This document shows positions 10,501 to 17,974 of a stretch of DNA of 64,000 bases, piece after piece; positions within the stretch are counted from its first letter, which is position 1, and every line of letters begins with the position of its first letter. The position numbers were made by a program, and so were the translations under genes. The stretch is from assembly GCF_014205275.1 (NCBI RefSeq), contig NZ_JACHND010000001.1, positions 2,294,001 through 2,358,000 of the forward strand. The letters are read 5' to 3'. The notes beneath the pieces are model-generated. The model did no database searches. It was not told where the DNA came from and worked only from the letters and a program-made list of their open reading frames with translations. Source of the stretch: Sphaerisporangium siamense (lineage in GTDB: Bacteria > Actinomycetota > Actinomycetes > Streptosporangiales > Streptosporangiaceae).

Positions 10501-12083
10501 ACGACGACGCCAACCGCCTGACCGGCCGGGATGGCCAGACGCTCACCTACGACGACGACGGCAACCTCACCGGTGACGGCACCACCAGCTACACCTGGAA
10601 CGCCCGAGGCGAGCTCACCGGGCTCAACCGCACCGGCCTGAGCGCCACCTTCGGCTACGACCCCCTCGGAGAGCGGGATCGCCGCACCGTCGCGGGGAGC
10701 ACCCGGAGCTACCTGTACGGCCAGGGCAACCCCGTCACCGAGACCGACGGCACCGGCCCCGCCACAACCCTGCTCTCCGCAGGCACCGACCGCTGGCTCA
10801 CCCGCACCTCGCCTGCCGGCACCCGGGCGTACCTGACCGATCCCCTCGGCTCGGTCCTCGCGCTCGGCGACGCCTCCGGCCAGATCACCGCCTCCTACGC
10901 CTACGACCCGTACGGCAACACCTCCGTCAGCGGCGACCCGGAGGGCAACGCCCTGACCTACACCGGCAGGGAGGACGACGGCACCGGCCTGATGTACTAC
11001 CGGGCCCGCTACTACAGCCCCACACTGCAGCGCTTCATCAGCGAGGACCCCATCGGCGTCGCCGGCGGCACCAACCTGTACGCCTACGCCGCGAACTCCC
11101 CGACGAACTACACCGACCCCTCCGGTAACAACCCCCTGGTCGTCGGCTGCCTGGTCGGAGGGCTCACCGACGGCGCCATCGACTACCTGAGCCAGCGTCT
11201 GTCCGGCCGCAAGGTCGACTGGGGGCTGAGCGGCGTGGGCGGGGCCGCACTCAGTGGCTGCCTGCTGGGCGGCCTGTTCGGAGCGTTCGCCAAGCTGCCC
11301 AAGTTCGGGGGGTGCCTGCCCAACAGCTTCACCGCCGACACCCTCGTGGCGATGGCCGACGGCAGCCGCAAGCCGATCTCCGCCGTACGCGTCGGCGACA
11401 AGGTGCTGGCCGCCGACCCGGAGACCGGCGAGACCCGCGGCGAAGAGATCACCGGCCTCATTACCGGGGAAGGCGACAAACAGCTCGTACGCATAACCGT
11501 CGACACGGACGGCCCCGGTGGCACCGCGGCAGGAACGGTCACCGCCACGGACGGGCATCCCTTCTGGGAACCGGTCCTCGGAGAGTGGCTCACCGCCGAC
11601 CGGTTGAAGCCGGGCATGTGGCTGCGCACCGGCGCGGGCACCCATGTTCAGATCACCGCGGTCGCCAGGGAGACCTCTCACACGCGGGTCTACAACCTGA
11701 CCGTCGCCCATCTGCACACCTACCATGTACTCGCCGGCTCCACGCCGGTACTCGTCCACAACACCTGCCCAGTCCTTGGTACCGGCGCGCCGAAGGCCGG
11801 GAACGTGGCGGTCGTCGGTCGCCTTGACGACACTGCTATAGCGCGCGGTTGGCCGGGACATGATGTTCTCAACATCCCGGACTGGACGATCGCCAAGAAT
11901 GATGCATGGGTCAACGCGGTGATCAAGAACAAGCAGGATGTATACGTCGCGTCACCGCTTACCCACAGGAACCTGTGGGATGCGGTCAACCACCGGCGGA
12001 CCGTCCTGGCCCGAGAACTGAAGATGTTGACAGACGCCGGATACAAGTGGGATGGAGACTATCTACGCCCCCCGAGGAGTTGA
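4563..12083 (+). CDS. Secreted RHS-repeat polymorphic toxin with TIG, PPC and Hint domains
   Basis: 2506 residues. Order: signal peptide (about 1-27, ending PPALPAGAVT); one isolated YD repeat (about 80-115); two IPT/TIG domains (about 120-200 and 203-287); six tandem PPC-like beta domains of about 106 residues each (about 300-930, each with RPGQDxxxTFxGTxG); a carboxypeptidase-regulatory-like domain (about 1010-1080); a DPVELSSGLM pre-RHS segment near 1260; many YD repeats (about 1390-2130); the RHS core motif YYRARYYSPTLQRFISEDP near 2145-2165; a hydrophobic linker; a Hint autoprotease domain (about 2250-2400, NSFTADTLVAMADGS to TPVLVHN); and a toxin tip of about 100 residues (2405-2506). 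The Hint domain is expected to release the tip. The tip (GWPGHDVLNIPDW, KNDAWVNAV, LWDAVNHRRTVLAREL) matches no toxin class I can name. The next gene, 6 bp away, is the likely immunity protein. Confidence 0.92.
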   Translation: MRVGVRFRIVASVLTAIMIPPALPAGAVTTVTDLAQEKGRVATAASAARNTAVKRAAAKTGSPVQGPVARRAVSPPGPATYAYDAAGRMVGVTQPSGDTARYRYDPTGNLLGVDRFPSSDLSVLSVVPTSGRPGGTVTVNGTGFSTTPSANQVTFNGTSATVTKVTPTSLEVEVPPAVTAGPVRVQVGGTTVTGETFTVAAAPPVVTAISPATGPPSTTVTLTGSGFDPVLANNVVDINGTLAEVTAVTATSLQFVVPLRATTGDVLVTTPAGGTQAPGQFSVPYPGVDAVLIESVTPMTVGGAAQAVSVGTAGKAALVVFRAPDDGRVGVGLTASTFSSSIDAQVVGPRGKVVAELSGIPARDLELTRLEAGATYQLLLDPNVASDTGQVQVTLSAPAGGQLAVNGTASVAAMSRPGQDGLFTFTGQEGDDLSLGFTANTLTSYAYVDVLAPDLSVLVDDYQVGTGGIADIDLPVLDASGTYVVRIDPNQAATGNVTLTLSAAQTAVLTSSGAATQISIARPGQDTVVTFSGTEGEMANIGLTSNTLNQDTKFTVKDPSGNVLVDWTFLKIYPASDIDLTRLPATGTYTMRLDPASAGTGGVRLTLSSPATAGPLTANGSALTASITRPGQDAVFTFTGTAGTKVNLGLSTTLSKNAYIYISKPDGSLLVDGRLLVAYSKGNVDLTPPADGTYRLRLDIVDAGTGNVTATLSTPVAAGEVTTTGAAKTVTISRLGQNAVLTFVGTAGQAVNFGFTSNTFTDQIYLDFVAPDGTVVVNDRSVAAYSKSDLDLPSLPASGTYQIVIDPAYGVTGSITVTGAMSVLPGGLAVDGAALPATLTRAGQDAIYTFSGTSGQLLRLNVSGVASFGGSNVFVTVIKPDGAELSPYATLSADGAVTVPALPVSGAYKVVVDIGNAATGTVTLALATRTAAAVAPGARTALTPAPTPVPSPSGFTPAHVQAMAGEAMRKGPSWQPDHVNLSGFDWNIRRGPAQQARTLTAASGQTALAGQVRTVDGRALPRVDVRLGAARGETDAQGRFLLTGAPAGTGTLVVDGGPAGRRGVRYGHYELKVEVAAGRTTALPYTIWMQQLDTEHMVRFPSPTTAETVLRTPKIPGLEVRIPAGSVIRDGEGRVVTELGITPIPIDRPPFPLPERGIVPVYFTVQPGGTYIFPDGARIIYPNYTKLPAGTRVDFWNYDPERRGWYVYGKGRVSADARQVVPDPGTKVWAFHGAMFNTEFIPPWLKKWMKDFTDWLSGDPVELSSGLMSDTRTDLAVDDVMPIDVTRVLWQGDVESREFGAGITSRYGMILHSEDQYTEVDLYIPGGGKVHYVRTSPGSSFTDAVFEARGTTGEFQGSKVWFKGDGGWVGDWRLTLRDGTEYVFPQYSRLSAIRDRYGNEIRLTRAANPTEDLTQITSPSGKWIKLSYDAQHRVVQARDNIGRTVGYTYDAAGRLATVTDPAGKVARYTYDSAGRLATARDGRGITYLTNEYDTAGRVRHQTLTDGRVYDFAYTTDANGQITETRVTEPGGRVRRVTFVNGLVSTDTTAYGTPLARTVTYERGTDQRVDAVVDPFGRRRTYHYDTKGNVTHTTTLAGTANATDSAKVTYAGPHGQPTKIVDELGKTTRFGYDQNGNLASVTDPMGRSATYVHNRAGQPTSVTDLTGQTTTFAYRHGQMVSATDPAGAKTTLFSDAAGRRIAVTAPNGTTSRVVYDARNQVTQTLNPLGHTLTFGYDDTGNLRTLTDARQHSITWNYDDSDRVIGITDPLGRSSSTTYDAAGRPATAVSRKGTVTQLDYDTLNRPTRVSYGVSGTTAESRTTLTYDAFDRLQQVADTATTTPATFGYDSLDRPTLVTTANGAIGYTYDTAHRLATMTTTGQASVTYTYDDAGDVTRIAQGAQQTDVHRDGSGRVDRLDMPGSWSQNYTYDARNRVTVVSYEHGTTVKGVLNQAYGPSGDLVEATGDFARIALPQAITGLTYDDANRLTGRDGQTLTYDDDGNLTGDGTTSYTWNARGELTGLNRTGLSATFGYDPLGERDRRTVAGSTRSYLYGQGNPVTETDGTGPATTLLSAGTDRWLTRTSPAGTRAYLTDPLGSVLALGDASGQITASYAYDPYGNTSVSGDPEGNALTYTGREDDGTGLMYYRARYYSPTLQRFISEDPIGVAGGTNLYAYAANSPTNYTDPSGNNPLVVGCLVGGLTDGAIDYLSQRLSGRKVDWGLSGVGGAALSGCLLGGLFGAFAKLPKFGGCLPNSFTADTLVAMADGSRKPISAVRVGDKVLAADPETGETRGEEITGLITGEGDKQLVRITVDTDGPGGTAAGTVTATDGHPFWEPVLGEWLTADRLKPGMWLRTGAGTHVQITAVARETSHTRVYNLTVAHLHTYHVLAGSTPVLVHNTCPVLGTGAPKAGNVAVVGRLDDTAIARGWPGHDVLNIPDWTIAKNDAWVNAVIKNKQDVYVASPLTHRNLWDAVNHRRTVLARELKMLTDAGYKWDGDYLRPPRS

Positions 12084-12088
12084 TCACT

Positions 12089-12598
12089 GTGAGTCTCGAC
12101 GCACGGTCATTTGGCATTCTTGAGCCGGCCGAGAACGTGAACTATGGCCGGGATGAGGTGCCGTCCGCGAGGGACGGGCAGATTCGGGACTTGGTTCTTC
12201 ACGCGGCGGGGAGTTGGGCGTTCGAGGAGATCGTACGGATTGTTCCGCGTGGCGCTGATCGGGTTCTCGGCGCCTTCGCGGAGCGGGCCGCCTCCATGGC
12301 GGTGCGTCGCCAGGACGTACGCGAGCTTCGCGCTGGTCTCCTGGCCGCGGCCATCGCCCAGGAAACTTCTGGAGATCCCAGAGAGGCGTTGGCGGCGCTT
12401 TCCCTGCTCTATCGCGCGGCTGAGATGATCGGCCATGATCCCGATGTGGAGTTCTCCGCGCTCAACGAGTTCTCGGGCGGCCGGGCCGGTGGCCTGCTCG
12501 ACTTCCTGCGGCGGTCGCCTGAAGACAAGGCGATCGAGGCGATGGGCTACGAAGAAGGGGATGACAAGCGCGGCTTCAGGTTCCTCCGAAATTGGTAG
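12089..12598 (+). CDS. Probable immunity protein for the RHS toxin
   Basis: 169 residues from GTG 12089, 5 bp after the RHS stop, so translational coupling is likely. It is mostly helical and acidic, with no signal peptide, as expected for a cytoplasmic immunity protein. The C-terminal segment AIEAMGYEEGDDKRGFRFL is distinctive. Assignment rests on position directly after a polymorphic toxin gene rather than on a recognised family; neutralisation of the toxin tip is inferred. Confidence 0.65.
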   Translation: MSLDARSFGILEPAENVNYGRDEVPSARDGQIRDLVLHAAGSWAFEEIVRIVPRGADRVLGAFAERAASMAVRRQDVRELRAGLLAAAIAQETSGDPREALAALSLLYRAAEMIGHDPDVEFSALNEFSGGRAGGLLDFLRRSPEDKAIEAMGYEEGDDKRGFRFLRNW

Positions 12599-12744
12599 CG
12601 TGCGCTCGCCGAGGTCGGCGGCCATGACGCGCCCCTGCATGGTGGCGGCCGAACCAGTCCGGCCGATGGCGGCAACACAGGAGTGCGACCGCAAATCGAC
12701 GACCACGGGCGATCCGTTATGTAGACCTGGGTGTGCACCAGTAT

Positions 12745-13854
12745 ATGACTGACCGAAAACGCCGATCGCCGGCGCTCGCGACATGTAGCGGTCCGATATC
12801 CCGGCGTAGGGTGCTGGCAACGGCCGGAATGGTGATGGGCAGTGCTCTGTTCATGGGCGGCAGCGATGGATACAGCCCGCGCCCTTCTCAGCCGGTCATG
12901 CTCATGTCACCGCCACCATCGTACGCTCAATTCACTTCTCTCGACATCGTCGAGGCCGAGCCATTTTTCCGCAGGCTCAAGGACTCGACGCTGATGTTAC
13001 CTGCGTCAATCGAGGTCACGGTTGGGTTGGGGGCATCGTTGTTCGATAAGGAGATACCTCTTGAACGCCCCCGGCAGCTGAGGCTGATGCCCCCATTCCC
13101 AGGGGATCTGCTCAACCCGAAATCAACACATGGAGATGTACTGATCCAGATTTGCTCTGAGACTCCGGAAAAAGTACGGAGTGCGACGCAGTACCTGCTG
13201 GACCGAATTCCAGGTCACGAAATCAGATGGTCGGCACACGGCTTCAGAAACGACAATCGCGAGGAGAACGGACGGGCGCTCACTCGTAATTCGCTTGGGT
13301 TCATGGAAGGCCACGGCAATCCGGATCGCAGAGGAAGCCGACGTGCATTCCACGACATGATCGAGGTGTCCGACGCTGGAGAGCCGGCCTGGGCGCGCCA
13401 CGGCACTTACCAGGTGGTCCGGCTCATACGACTGGCTCAGAAGCTGTGGGACGCCGACCCCGTGGACGTGCAGGAGAAGATCATCGGGCGGCGGCGCGAC
13501 GGAACGCGCCTGGATGGGGTCGCCCCGTTCGACGACATGCCGTTCACCGGAGACGCGGATGGATCGATCACCCCGCTGGACTCCCACGTTCGTCGCGCGA
13601 ATCCCCATCTCCCAGGCATCGAACCGCCACCCATGCTCCGCCGCAGCTTCTCCTACGGACGGGGCGAAGACGCCTTCGGCAACGTGGACGAGGGTCTGCT
13701 GTTCGTGTGCTACCAAGCGGACCTTGCACGGGGGTTCGAAGCCGTCCAGAGACGCTTGGCGGGCGAGGCCCTGAGCCGGTACATGCTCACAACGGGCGGG
13801 GGCTATTTCTTCGTTCCCGCTCGGCTGGAGCCCGATCGTTGGTGGAACAGCTGA
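12745..13854 (+). CDS. Tat-exported DyP-type (EfeB-like) haem peroxidase
   Basis: About 369 residues from ATG 12745; ATG 12733 is also possible. The N-terminus carries a twin-arginine signal (SRRRVLATAGMVMGSALFM), so export folded by Tat is expected. DyP landmarks: VTVGLGASLFD, a MPPFPGDLLN-type segment, HGDVLIQICSETPE, the active-site loop GFMEGHGNP, the haem-ligand region DSHVRRANPH and RRSFSYGRG. In the canonical GxxDG motif the catalytic Asp is Glu here (GFMEG). The region before VTVGLG looks shorter than in typical 400-420-residue EfeB proteins. GC is lower than in neighbouring genes. The role could be peroxide-dependent oxidation or haem-iron release, but the Asp-to-Glu change makes activity uncertain. 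Confidence 0.82.
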   Translation: MTDRKRRSPALATCSGPISRRRVLATAGMVMGSALFMGGSDGYSPRPSQPVMLMSPPPSYAQFTSLDIVEAEPFFRRLKDSTLMLPASIEVTVGLGASLFDKEIPLERPRQLRLMPPFPGDLLNPKSTHGDVLIQICSETPEKVRSATQYLLDRIPGHEIRWSAHGFRNDNREENGRALTRNSLGFMEGHGNPDRRGSRRAFHDMIEVSDAGEPAWARHGTYQVVRLIRLAQKLWDADPVDVQEKIIGRRRDGTRLDGVAPFDDMPFTGDADGSITPLDSHVRRANPHLPGIEPPPMLRRSFSYGRGEDAFGNVDEGLLFVCYQADLARGFEAVQRRLAGEALSRYMLTTGGGYFFVPARLEPDRWWNS

Positions 13855-13879
13855 CATGAGAAACACCTCGCCTGCCATC

Positions 13880-14105
13880 ACTTGAGCTTCCACGCACCAC
13901 CCCAGCGCCTTGCGCGCGGACAGGTCATCGCAGATCACGTGAACCGCCCGGCAGGGGCTAGGTCTGGCGGTCGCTCTCAGCCCGGAGGTCACGGAAGTCG
14001 ACGGCACGGTGCCGGCCCGGCAGCCTGCCGATCACTCTGCCAGCGGCGGTTTCCAGGGCCGTGAACAAGCCGTTCTCCACCTCGGCATACTCCGGCGTCT
14101 GACAG
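13880..14105 (-). pseudogene. IS630-family transposase fragments
   Basis: Minus-strand frames show YAEVENGLFTALETAAG then GRVIGRLPGRHRAVDF, and, in another frame, VHVICDDLSARKALGW. Both resemble the DDE core of IS630 transposases (the second contains the middle Asp of a CDNLSAHK-like motif). Frames are broken, no ends are visible, and the right side is cut by the IS5-family element at 14114. Confidence 0.55.
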
Positions 14106-14113
14106 TGGGCTAG

Positions 14114-15131
14114 GGCCTGTTTCGAAGTCCGCTGTGTGACGGCGTGTCATGTCCGGACATGCAGTGAGGTCTCCGATAGAAGGTTGATCGACCAAGAAGA
14201 ACCTTCACACCGGAGACCTCGTGGCCACCTTAGCGGTGACGAGGCGGTTTGACCTGACCGATGCGCAATGGGCACGCCTGGAGCCGCTGCTGCCCGCGCC
14301 AAGGAGATCAGGACGGCCGTCGAAGTGGAGCAAGCGGCAGCTCATCGATGGGATCCGCTGGCGGGCACGGGTGGGAGCGCCCTGGCGGGATGTGCCGGAG
14401 TGTTACGGCTCCTGGCAGGCGGTGTACGGGCTGTTTCGCCGCTGGCAGCGTGCCGGTGCCTGGCACAAGATCGCCACTGGGCTGCAGGCCCTGGCCGATG
14501 CCGCCGGCTTGATCGGCTGGCAGGTCGGAGTGGACTCCACAATCGTGCGTGCCCATCAACACGCGGCCGGCGCAGCGCGGCACCCGCAGGCGCAGGCCGA
14601 GTCACCCGGTGGGGTGCGTACCGAGCCCGCCGATCACGCTCTGGGGCGCTCACGGGGTGGGTGGACGACCAAGCTGCATCTGGCCTGTGAGCAGAGCAGG
14701 CGGATGCTGTCGCTGGTGGTGACCGCCGGGCAGCGCGGGGATGCGCCGCAGTTCGAGGCGGTCATGGCTGCGATCAGAGTTCCCCGGCCGGGCGTGGGAC
14801 GGCCGCGGACCCGGCCTGAGGTGGTGCTGGCCGACAAGGCCTACTCCTCACGGGCGATCCGTGCTCACCTGCGCAGACGCCGGATCAGGTGCATCATCCC
14901 CGAACCGGCCGACCGCGTTGCCGCCCGGTTACGGCGTGGCAGCCATGGTGGCCGTCCTCCGAAGTTCGACCTCACCGGCTACCGCGCCCGCCACGCGGTG
15001 GAGTGCGGTATCAACCTACTCAAACGCCATCGAGCCATCGCGACCAGGTACGACAAGCTCGCCGTCCGCTATGAGGCCACCATCCACGTCGCGTCCATCA
15101 ACGACTGGCTCACCGGTCTTTGAAACAGGCC
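14114..15131 (+). mobile_element. IS5-family insertion sequence, copy 1 (1018 bp)
   Basis: Bounded by inverted ends GGCCTGTTTCGAAG (left) and CTTTGAAACAGGCC (right), each flanked by CTAG (14110-14113 and 15132-15135), which fits the 4-bp YTAR target duplication of IS5 elements. It holds one transposase gene. The first 315 bp are identical to copy 2 at 45706, after which the two diverge. It separates an IS630 scrap on the left from an integrase scrap on the right. Confidence 0.85.
14221..15123 (+). CDS. IS5-family transposase (DDE)
   Basis: 300 residues from GTG 14221. An N-terminal DUF4096-type segment (about residues 9-85, DLTDAQWARLEPLLPA to GSWQAVYGLFRRWQ) precedes the DDE catalytic domain: Asp in VGVDSTIVRAHQH (about 104), Asp in VLADKAYSSRAIR (about 204) and Glu in HAVECGINLLKRHRAIATRYDK region (about 262). 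All three acidic residues are present, so the enzyme may be active. Full length for the family. Confidence 0.9.
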   Translation: MATLAVTRRFDLTDAQWARLEPLLPAPRRSGRPSKWSKRQLIDGIRWRARVGAPWRDVPECYGSWQAVYGLFRRWQRAGAWHKIATGLQALADAAGLIGWQVGVDSTIVRAHQHAAGAARHPQAQAESPGGVRTEPADHALGRSRGGWTTKLHLACEQSRRMLSLVVTAGQRGDAPQFEAVMAAIRVPRPGVGRPRTRPEVVLADKAYSSRAIRAHLRRRRIRCIIPEPADRVAARLRRGSHGGRPPKFDLTGYRARHAVECGINLLKRHRAIATRYDKLAVRYEATIHVASINDWLTGL

Positions 15132-15137
15132 CTAGGC

Positions 15138-15243
15138 GTGGGGCGTTGACCGCCGAACAGGTCGTGTCGCCGCCGGATGCTCGTCCCTACGATCTGCGAC
15201 ATGCGGCGGTTTCACTGTGGCTCAACGCCGGCGTCCCCGCTAT
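15138..15243 (+). pseudogene. 3' scrap of an AICE tyrosine recombinase
   Basis: The frame reads LTAEQVVSPPDARPYDLRHA then AVSLWLNAGVPA. This matches the integrase C-terminal region containing the R-H motif of the intact copy ending at 56696 (PYDLRHAAVSLWLNAG). The 5' part is missing at the IS5 insertion, and the final tyrosine segment is missing too. It lies about 110 bp left of the tRNA-Arg fragment at 15351, so it represents the integrase of an older element further left. Confidence 0.7.
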
Positions 15244-15350
15244 CCCGCAGCGGCTGACATGCGGCTGTACATGGCAGCCTACATTTGCTCAAGATCGTAA
15301 AAGCTGCTAGGAGAAACCGCAGGTAGATGCCGGTTTCGCCTGATCAGGAG

Positions 15351-15398
15351 GTGCCCCCGGCAGGATTCGAACCTGCGGCACCCGCTCTAGGAGAGCGG
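15351..15398 (-). repeat. attachment-site fragment 1 (3' 47 nt of tRNA-Arg)
   Basis: The minus strand reads CCGCTCTCCTAGAGCGGGTG... to GGGGGCA, i.e. anticodon arm, variable loop, T arm and acceptor 3' strand of the tRNA-Arg(CCT) at 58393-58465, without the D arm. There is one base difference in the anticodon loop region. It is the left attachment repeat of element A. A further 110 bp to its left (15240-15350) is similar to the region left of the second fragment (30255-30367). Confidence 0.85.
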
Positions 15399-15815
15399 TG
15401 GTTCCTCTAACGGGCCGATGGCCTCGACCTGCGAGAACAGTGCATTTACTGATCACATCAAACATGATCATCCCGTGTATGCCCCGGCGTTCACAGTCAG
15501 TCACCACCTGGCTTTGCCAACCGAGCTGGCGGTTACATGCTCATGCGCCAGTTGGCTCACACCGCTAAGCGAGCTCGGCGCCAATTTCCTGGGGCCTGGG
15601 GGTAAAGGCTTGCCGAGGTCGATGGCTCTGCTGGGACCCCGGTTGTCGACCATTAGCGCTGAATAGCGGAGGTTGGCTCGAAGGATCTAGTTCAGTGATG
15701 CGCGATACCCGCAGGGATGCGGACTGCTCCAGCCCAAGGTCCCCGCGTCGGCGGTCGGGCGTCGCAGATTCTGGAAGGATCGTCGCCAGCATCCAATGGA
15801 CGGGCGGGGCACAGC
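15399..15815. other. Left-end noncoding region of element A
   Basis: No supported gene. It shares with the region right of the second att fragment the short motif GATCATCCCGT followed by ATG-like bases (15467-15482 versus 30480-30497). This may be integrase or regulatory binding sequence, but that is not demonstrable here. Confidence 0.4.
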
Positions 15816-17753
15816 GTGAGGATCAGCAGGATCACGGCACAGGGCTTCTTGTCCTTCGCCGATCTGAGCATGGACTTGGGGCAGGGCCTAACCGTGGTAA
15901 CCGGCCCCAACGCTGCGGGCAAGTCGAACCTGTGCCAAGTACTCGGCGCTGTATCCGCGTTCCTGGGCCGCCACCGCGACTCGGAGCAGCGCGATCTGCT
16001 CTCCCTGTACGAGCAGGCCGGCCACAACGGGGCCTCCGCTTTCACGTTGACGGTCTCCTTCGAGCTGGACCAGCCTTGGGAACAGGATCTGGTCGCCACG
16101 TTCGTGAAGGCTTCTTACATCGGCATCGCCGCCCGGAATGCCGACGGGCGAGGCCCCAGCACCGAACTGTTCGAGGAGAAAGCCGAGACCAACATCACCA
16201 CTGACTCAGTGGCCGCACTATTCCACGGCACACTCCGGTTGGACTTCGACTCCCACCGGCACACTGGCTGGTCCTGCGCCTGGCAGTTCAACTACGGCGA
16301 CGACATTTTTCACATCCAACTGGAGGGTCCATGGCAGCAGCAGCTTCGCTCCGGAGCGGCCCAGGGCTGGAAGACCGTAGCCATGGAGCAGGTGACCGAA
16401 GAGCCCGTGCCTGAGCTGGCCGAATTCCCAGCCATCCTGGATGGGCTTGAGCAGCCGATCGTGTTCAGCGTGCCCACGCTCTACGACGGCAGGTCCAATC
16501 TCCGGCCCGTCTCCATGACCGCGCTCGCACAGGCGCTGCGGCTGACCGAGCAGCATTCCGTATCCTTCGTCGCGGTGCTCGAAAAGATTTGGGCCGCAGG
16601 CGTCTCGGTGACCGTCAATCGGCGCCTGCCCGCGCGCCGGCACTTCTCTCTCGATGAACTGACAGGCCCCCTCGATCTGAGCGACGGCAGTCGCGTCTCG
16701 GCCGAGTTGTACAGGTTGAAGAACGGTGCGCATGAACAGCGCGAGGGCTTCCGCAGAGCCCAGAAAATATTTCACACCATCACTGGGGCACACCTGGAAG
16801 TCCAGGCATCTCCCGAGACGGACGGGATGGCCATCGATGTCGTGATCGATGCTGGTCACGGTGAACGACGTGCTGAGTTCTGCGGAGCAGGACTGCAGGA
16901 GGCCGTCCTGCTAGCGGTCCTGACAGCGGGTGGCCCCGGTCGCGTGATCGTACTGGACGAACCGGCGGTCCAGTTGCATCCGACCATGCAGCGACGGATC
17001 GCCACAACCGCTCTGCGTGACGTACAAGCCCTCCTGATCACCCACAGCGCGGACCTGGTCCCGGTGGCCACGACGGCCGACCTCAAGCGCATCGTCCGCC
17101 TAGCCCCAAGGCCGGATGGAGCAACCACTATCCGTCGCGCCCCGGCCACGACCGCTTCAACCCTGGCTGGCTGGATCCAGAACCTAGCCGCCGCTGACAC
17201 CAGAGCCCTGCTTTTCGCCCGCGCCGTGATCCTTTGCGAGGGCGCGTCGGAGACCGGCGCGCTGGGCCAATGGTGGAACACAGCCACCCAGCTAGGGCCG
17301 GAGGCGCTTAACGTCCCGCTGCTGGACGTCGGAGGTCAGAACAACTTCGGCGGCTACATCAATTACCTCACCGCCTTCGGCATCCCCTGGGCCGTCATTG
17401 CCGACGGACCAGCCCTGCGCGGCGCCAGTGCACTCGCCAAACAACTAGCCAAGCAGCGACTTCGACCCCCCAACCCCCCTGATGACGCGAACGACTTCAC
17501 CGCCTGGACCAACTACTGGAAGACAGCGGGCGTGTTCACCCTCGCCGACCAGTTCGGCGATGACGGCAGCAAGTCCGGCGAACTAGAGGCGTACCTGCGA
17601 CGCCTGGACCCCCAGATCCTCGACCAGGCCCAGAGGGACACCACCAGCAAGCCGCGGGTGGGAGCCCTCTTCGCTACCCGCTACCCCCACGGAATGCCGC
17701 CGGAGGTTGCCGTCCTGTATAAGGACGTGGCCGCGTACCTGAATCTCGACTGA
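15816..17753 (+). CDS. OLD-family ATPase-Toprim nuclease
   Basis: About 645 residues from GTG 15816, chosen because the protein then begins with the usual SMC/OLD start (VRISRITAQGFLSFADL). Walker A GPNAAGKSN at about residues 29-37; ABC-type Walker B VIVLDEPAVQLHPTMQRRI near 377; LLITHSADLV H-loop near 405. A C-terminal Toprim domain starts near 470 (ILCEGASETGAL). The second Toprim acidic motif reads VIADGPAL, so the usual DxD second Asp is Pro. OLD proteins are nucleases in phage defence. No UvrD-like partner follows, so this is a single-gene (class 1-like) OLD rather than Gabija. Located immediately inside the left att of element A. Confidence 0.8.
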   Translation: MRISRITAQGFLSFADLSMDLGQGLTVVTGPNAAGKSNLCQVLGAVSAFLGRHRDSEQRDLLSLYEQAGHNGASAFTLTVSFELDQPWEQDLVATFVKASYIGIAARNADGRGPSTELFEEKAETNITTDSVAALFHGTLRLDFDSHRHTGWSCAWQFNYGDDIFHIQLEGPWQQQLRSGAAQGWKTVAMEQVTEEPVPELAEFPAILDGLEQPIVFSVPTLYDGRSNLRPVSMTALAQALRLTEQHSVSFVAVLEKIWAAGVSVTVNRRLPARRHFSLDELTGPLDLSDGSRVSAELYRLKNGAHEQREGFRRAQKIFHTITGAHLEVQASPETDGMAIDVVIDAGHGERRAEFCGAGLQEAVLLAVLTAGGPGRVIVLDEPAVQLHPTMQRRIATTALRDVQALLITHSADLVPVATTADLKRIVRLAPRPDGATTIRRAPATTASTLAGWIQNLAAADTRALLFARAVILCEGASETGALGQWWNTATQLGPEALNVPLLDVGGQNNFGGYINYLTAFGIPWAVIADGPALRGASALAKQLAKQRLRPPNPPDDANDFTAWTNYWKTAGVFTLADQFGDDGSKSGELEAYLRRLDPQILDQAQRDTTSKPRVGALFATRYPHGMPPEVAVLYKDVAAYLNLD

Positions 17754-17974
17754 CGCCTCTGCATGCATTCGAACCTTCCCTGCCGCTGGGGTGCTGGTGA
17801 GCGCTTTGCAGTCGCGCTGCCGACTCAGCCTCGATGACTCAGCGACTGGCCGGGGTCCGTGAAGCTTTCCGCCCGTGCACCGCATCGGCCCCGATCGGTT
17901 CCAGCGTGTGGCGCACGGTCGAGCCCGATGGCGCACCACGGCCTCCACAAAAGCCGGCGCGGTTCACCTTGCAA

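Noticed and set aside
9471-11861. A 796-residue open frame on the minus strand inside the RHS gene
   Set aside because: Same cause; Gly/Val-rich without hydrophobic cores or motifs, and it mirrors YD repeats of the true gene.
15816-17753. OLD-type gene considered as Gabija GajA
   Set aside because: No UvrD-like helicase (GajB) follows; the next sequence is an integrase scrap.
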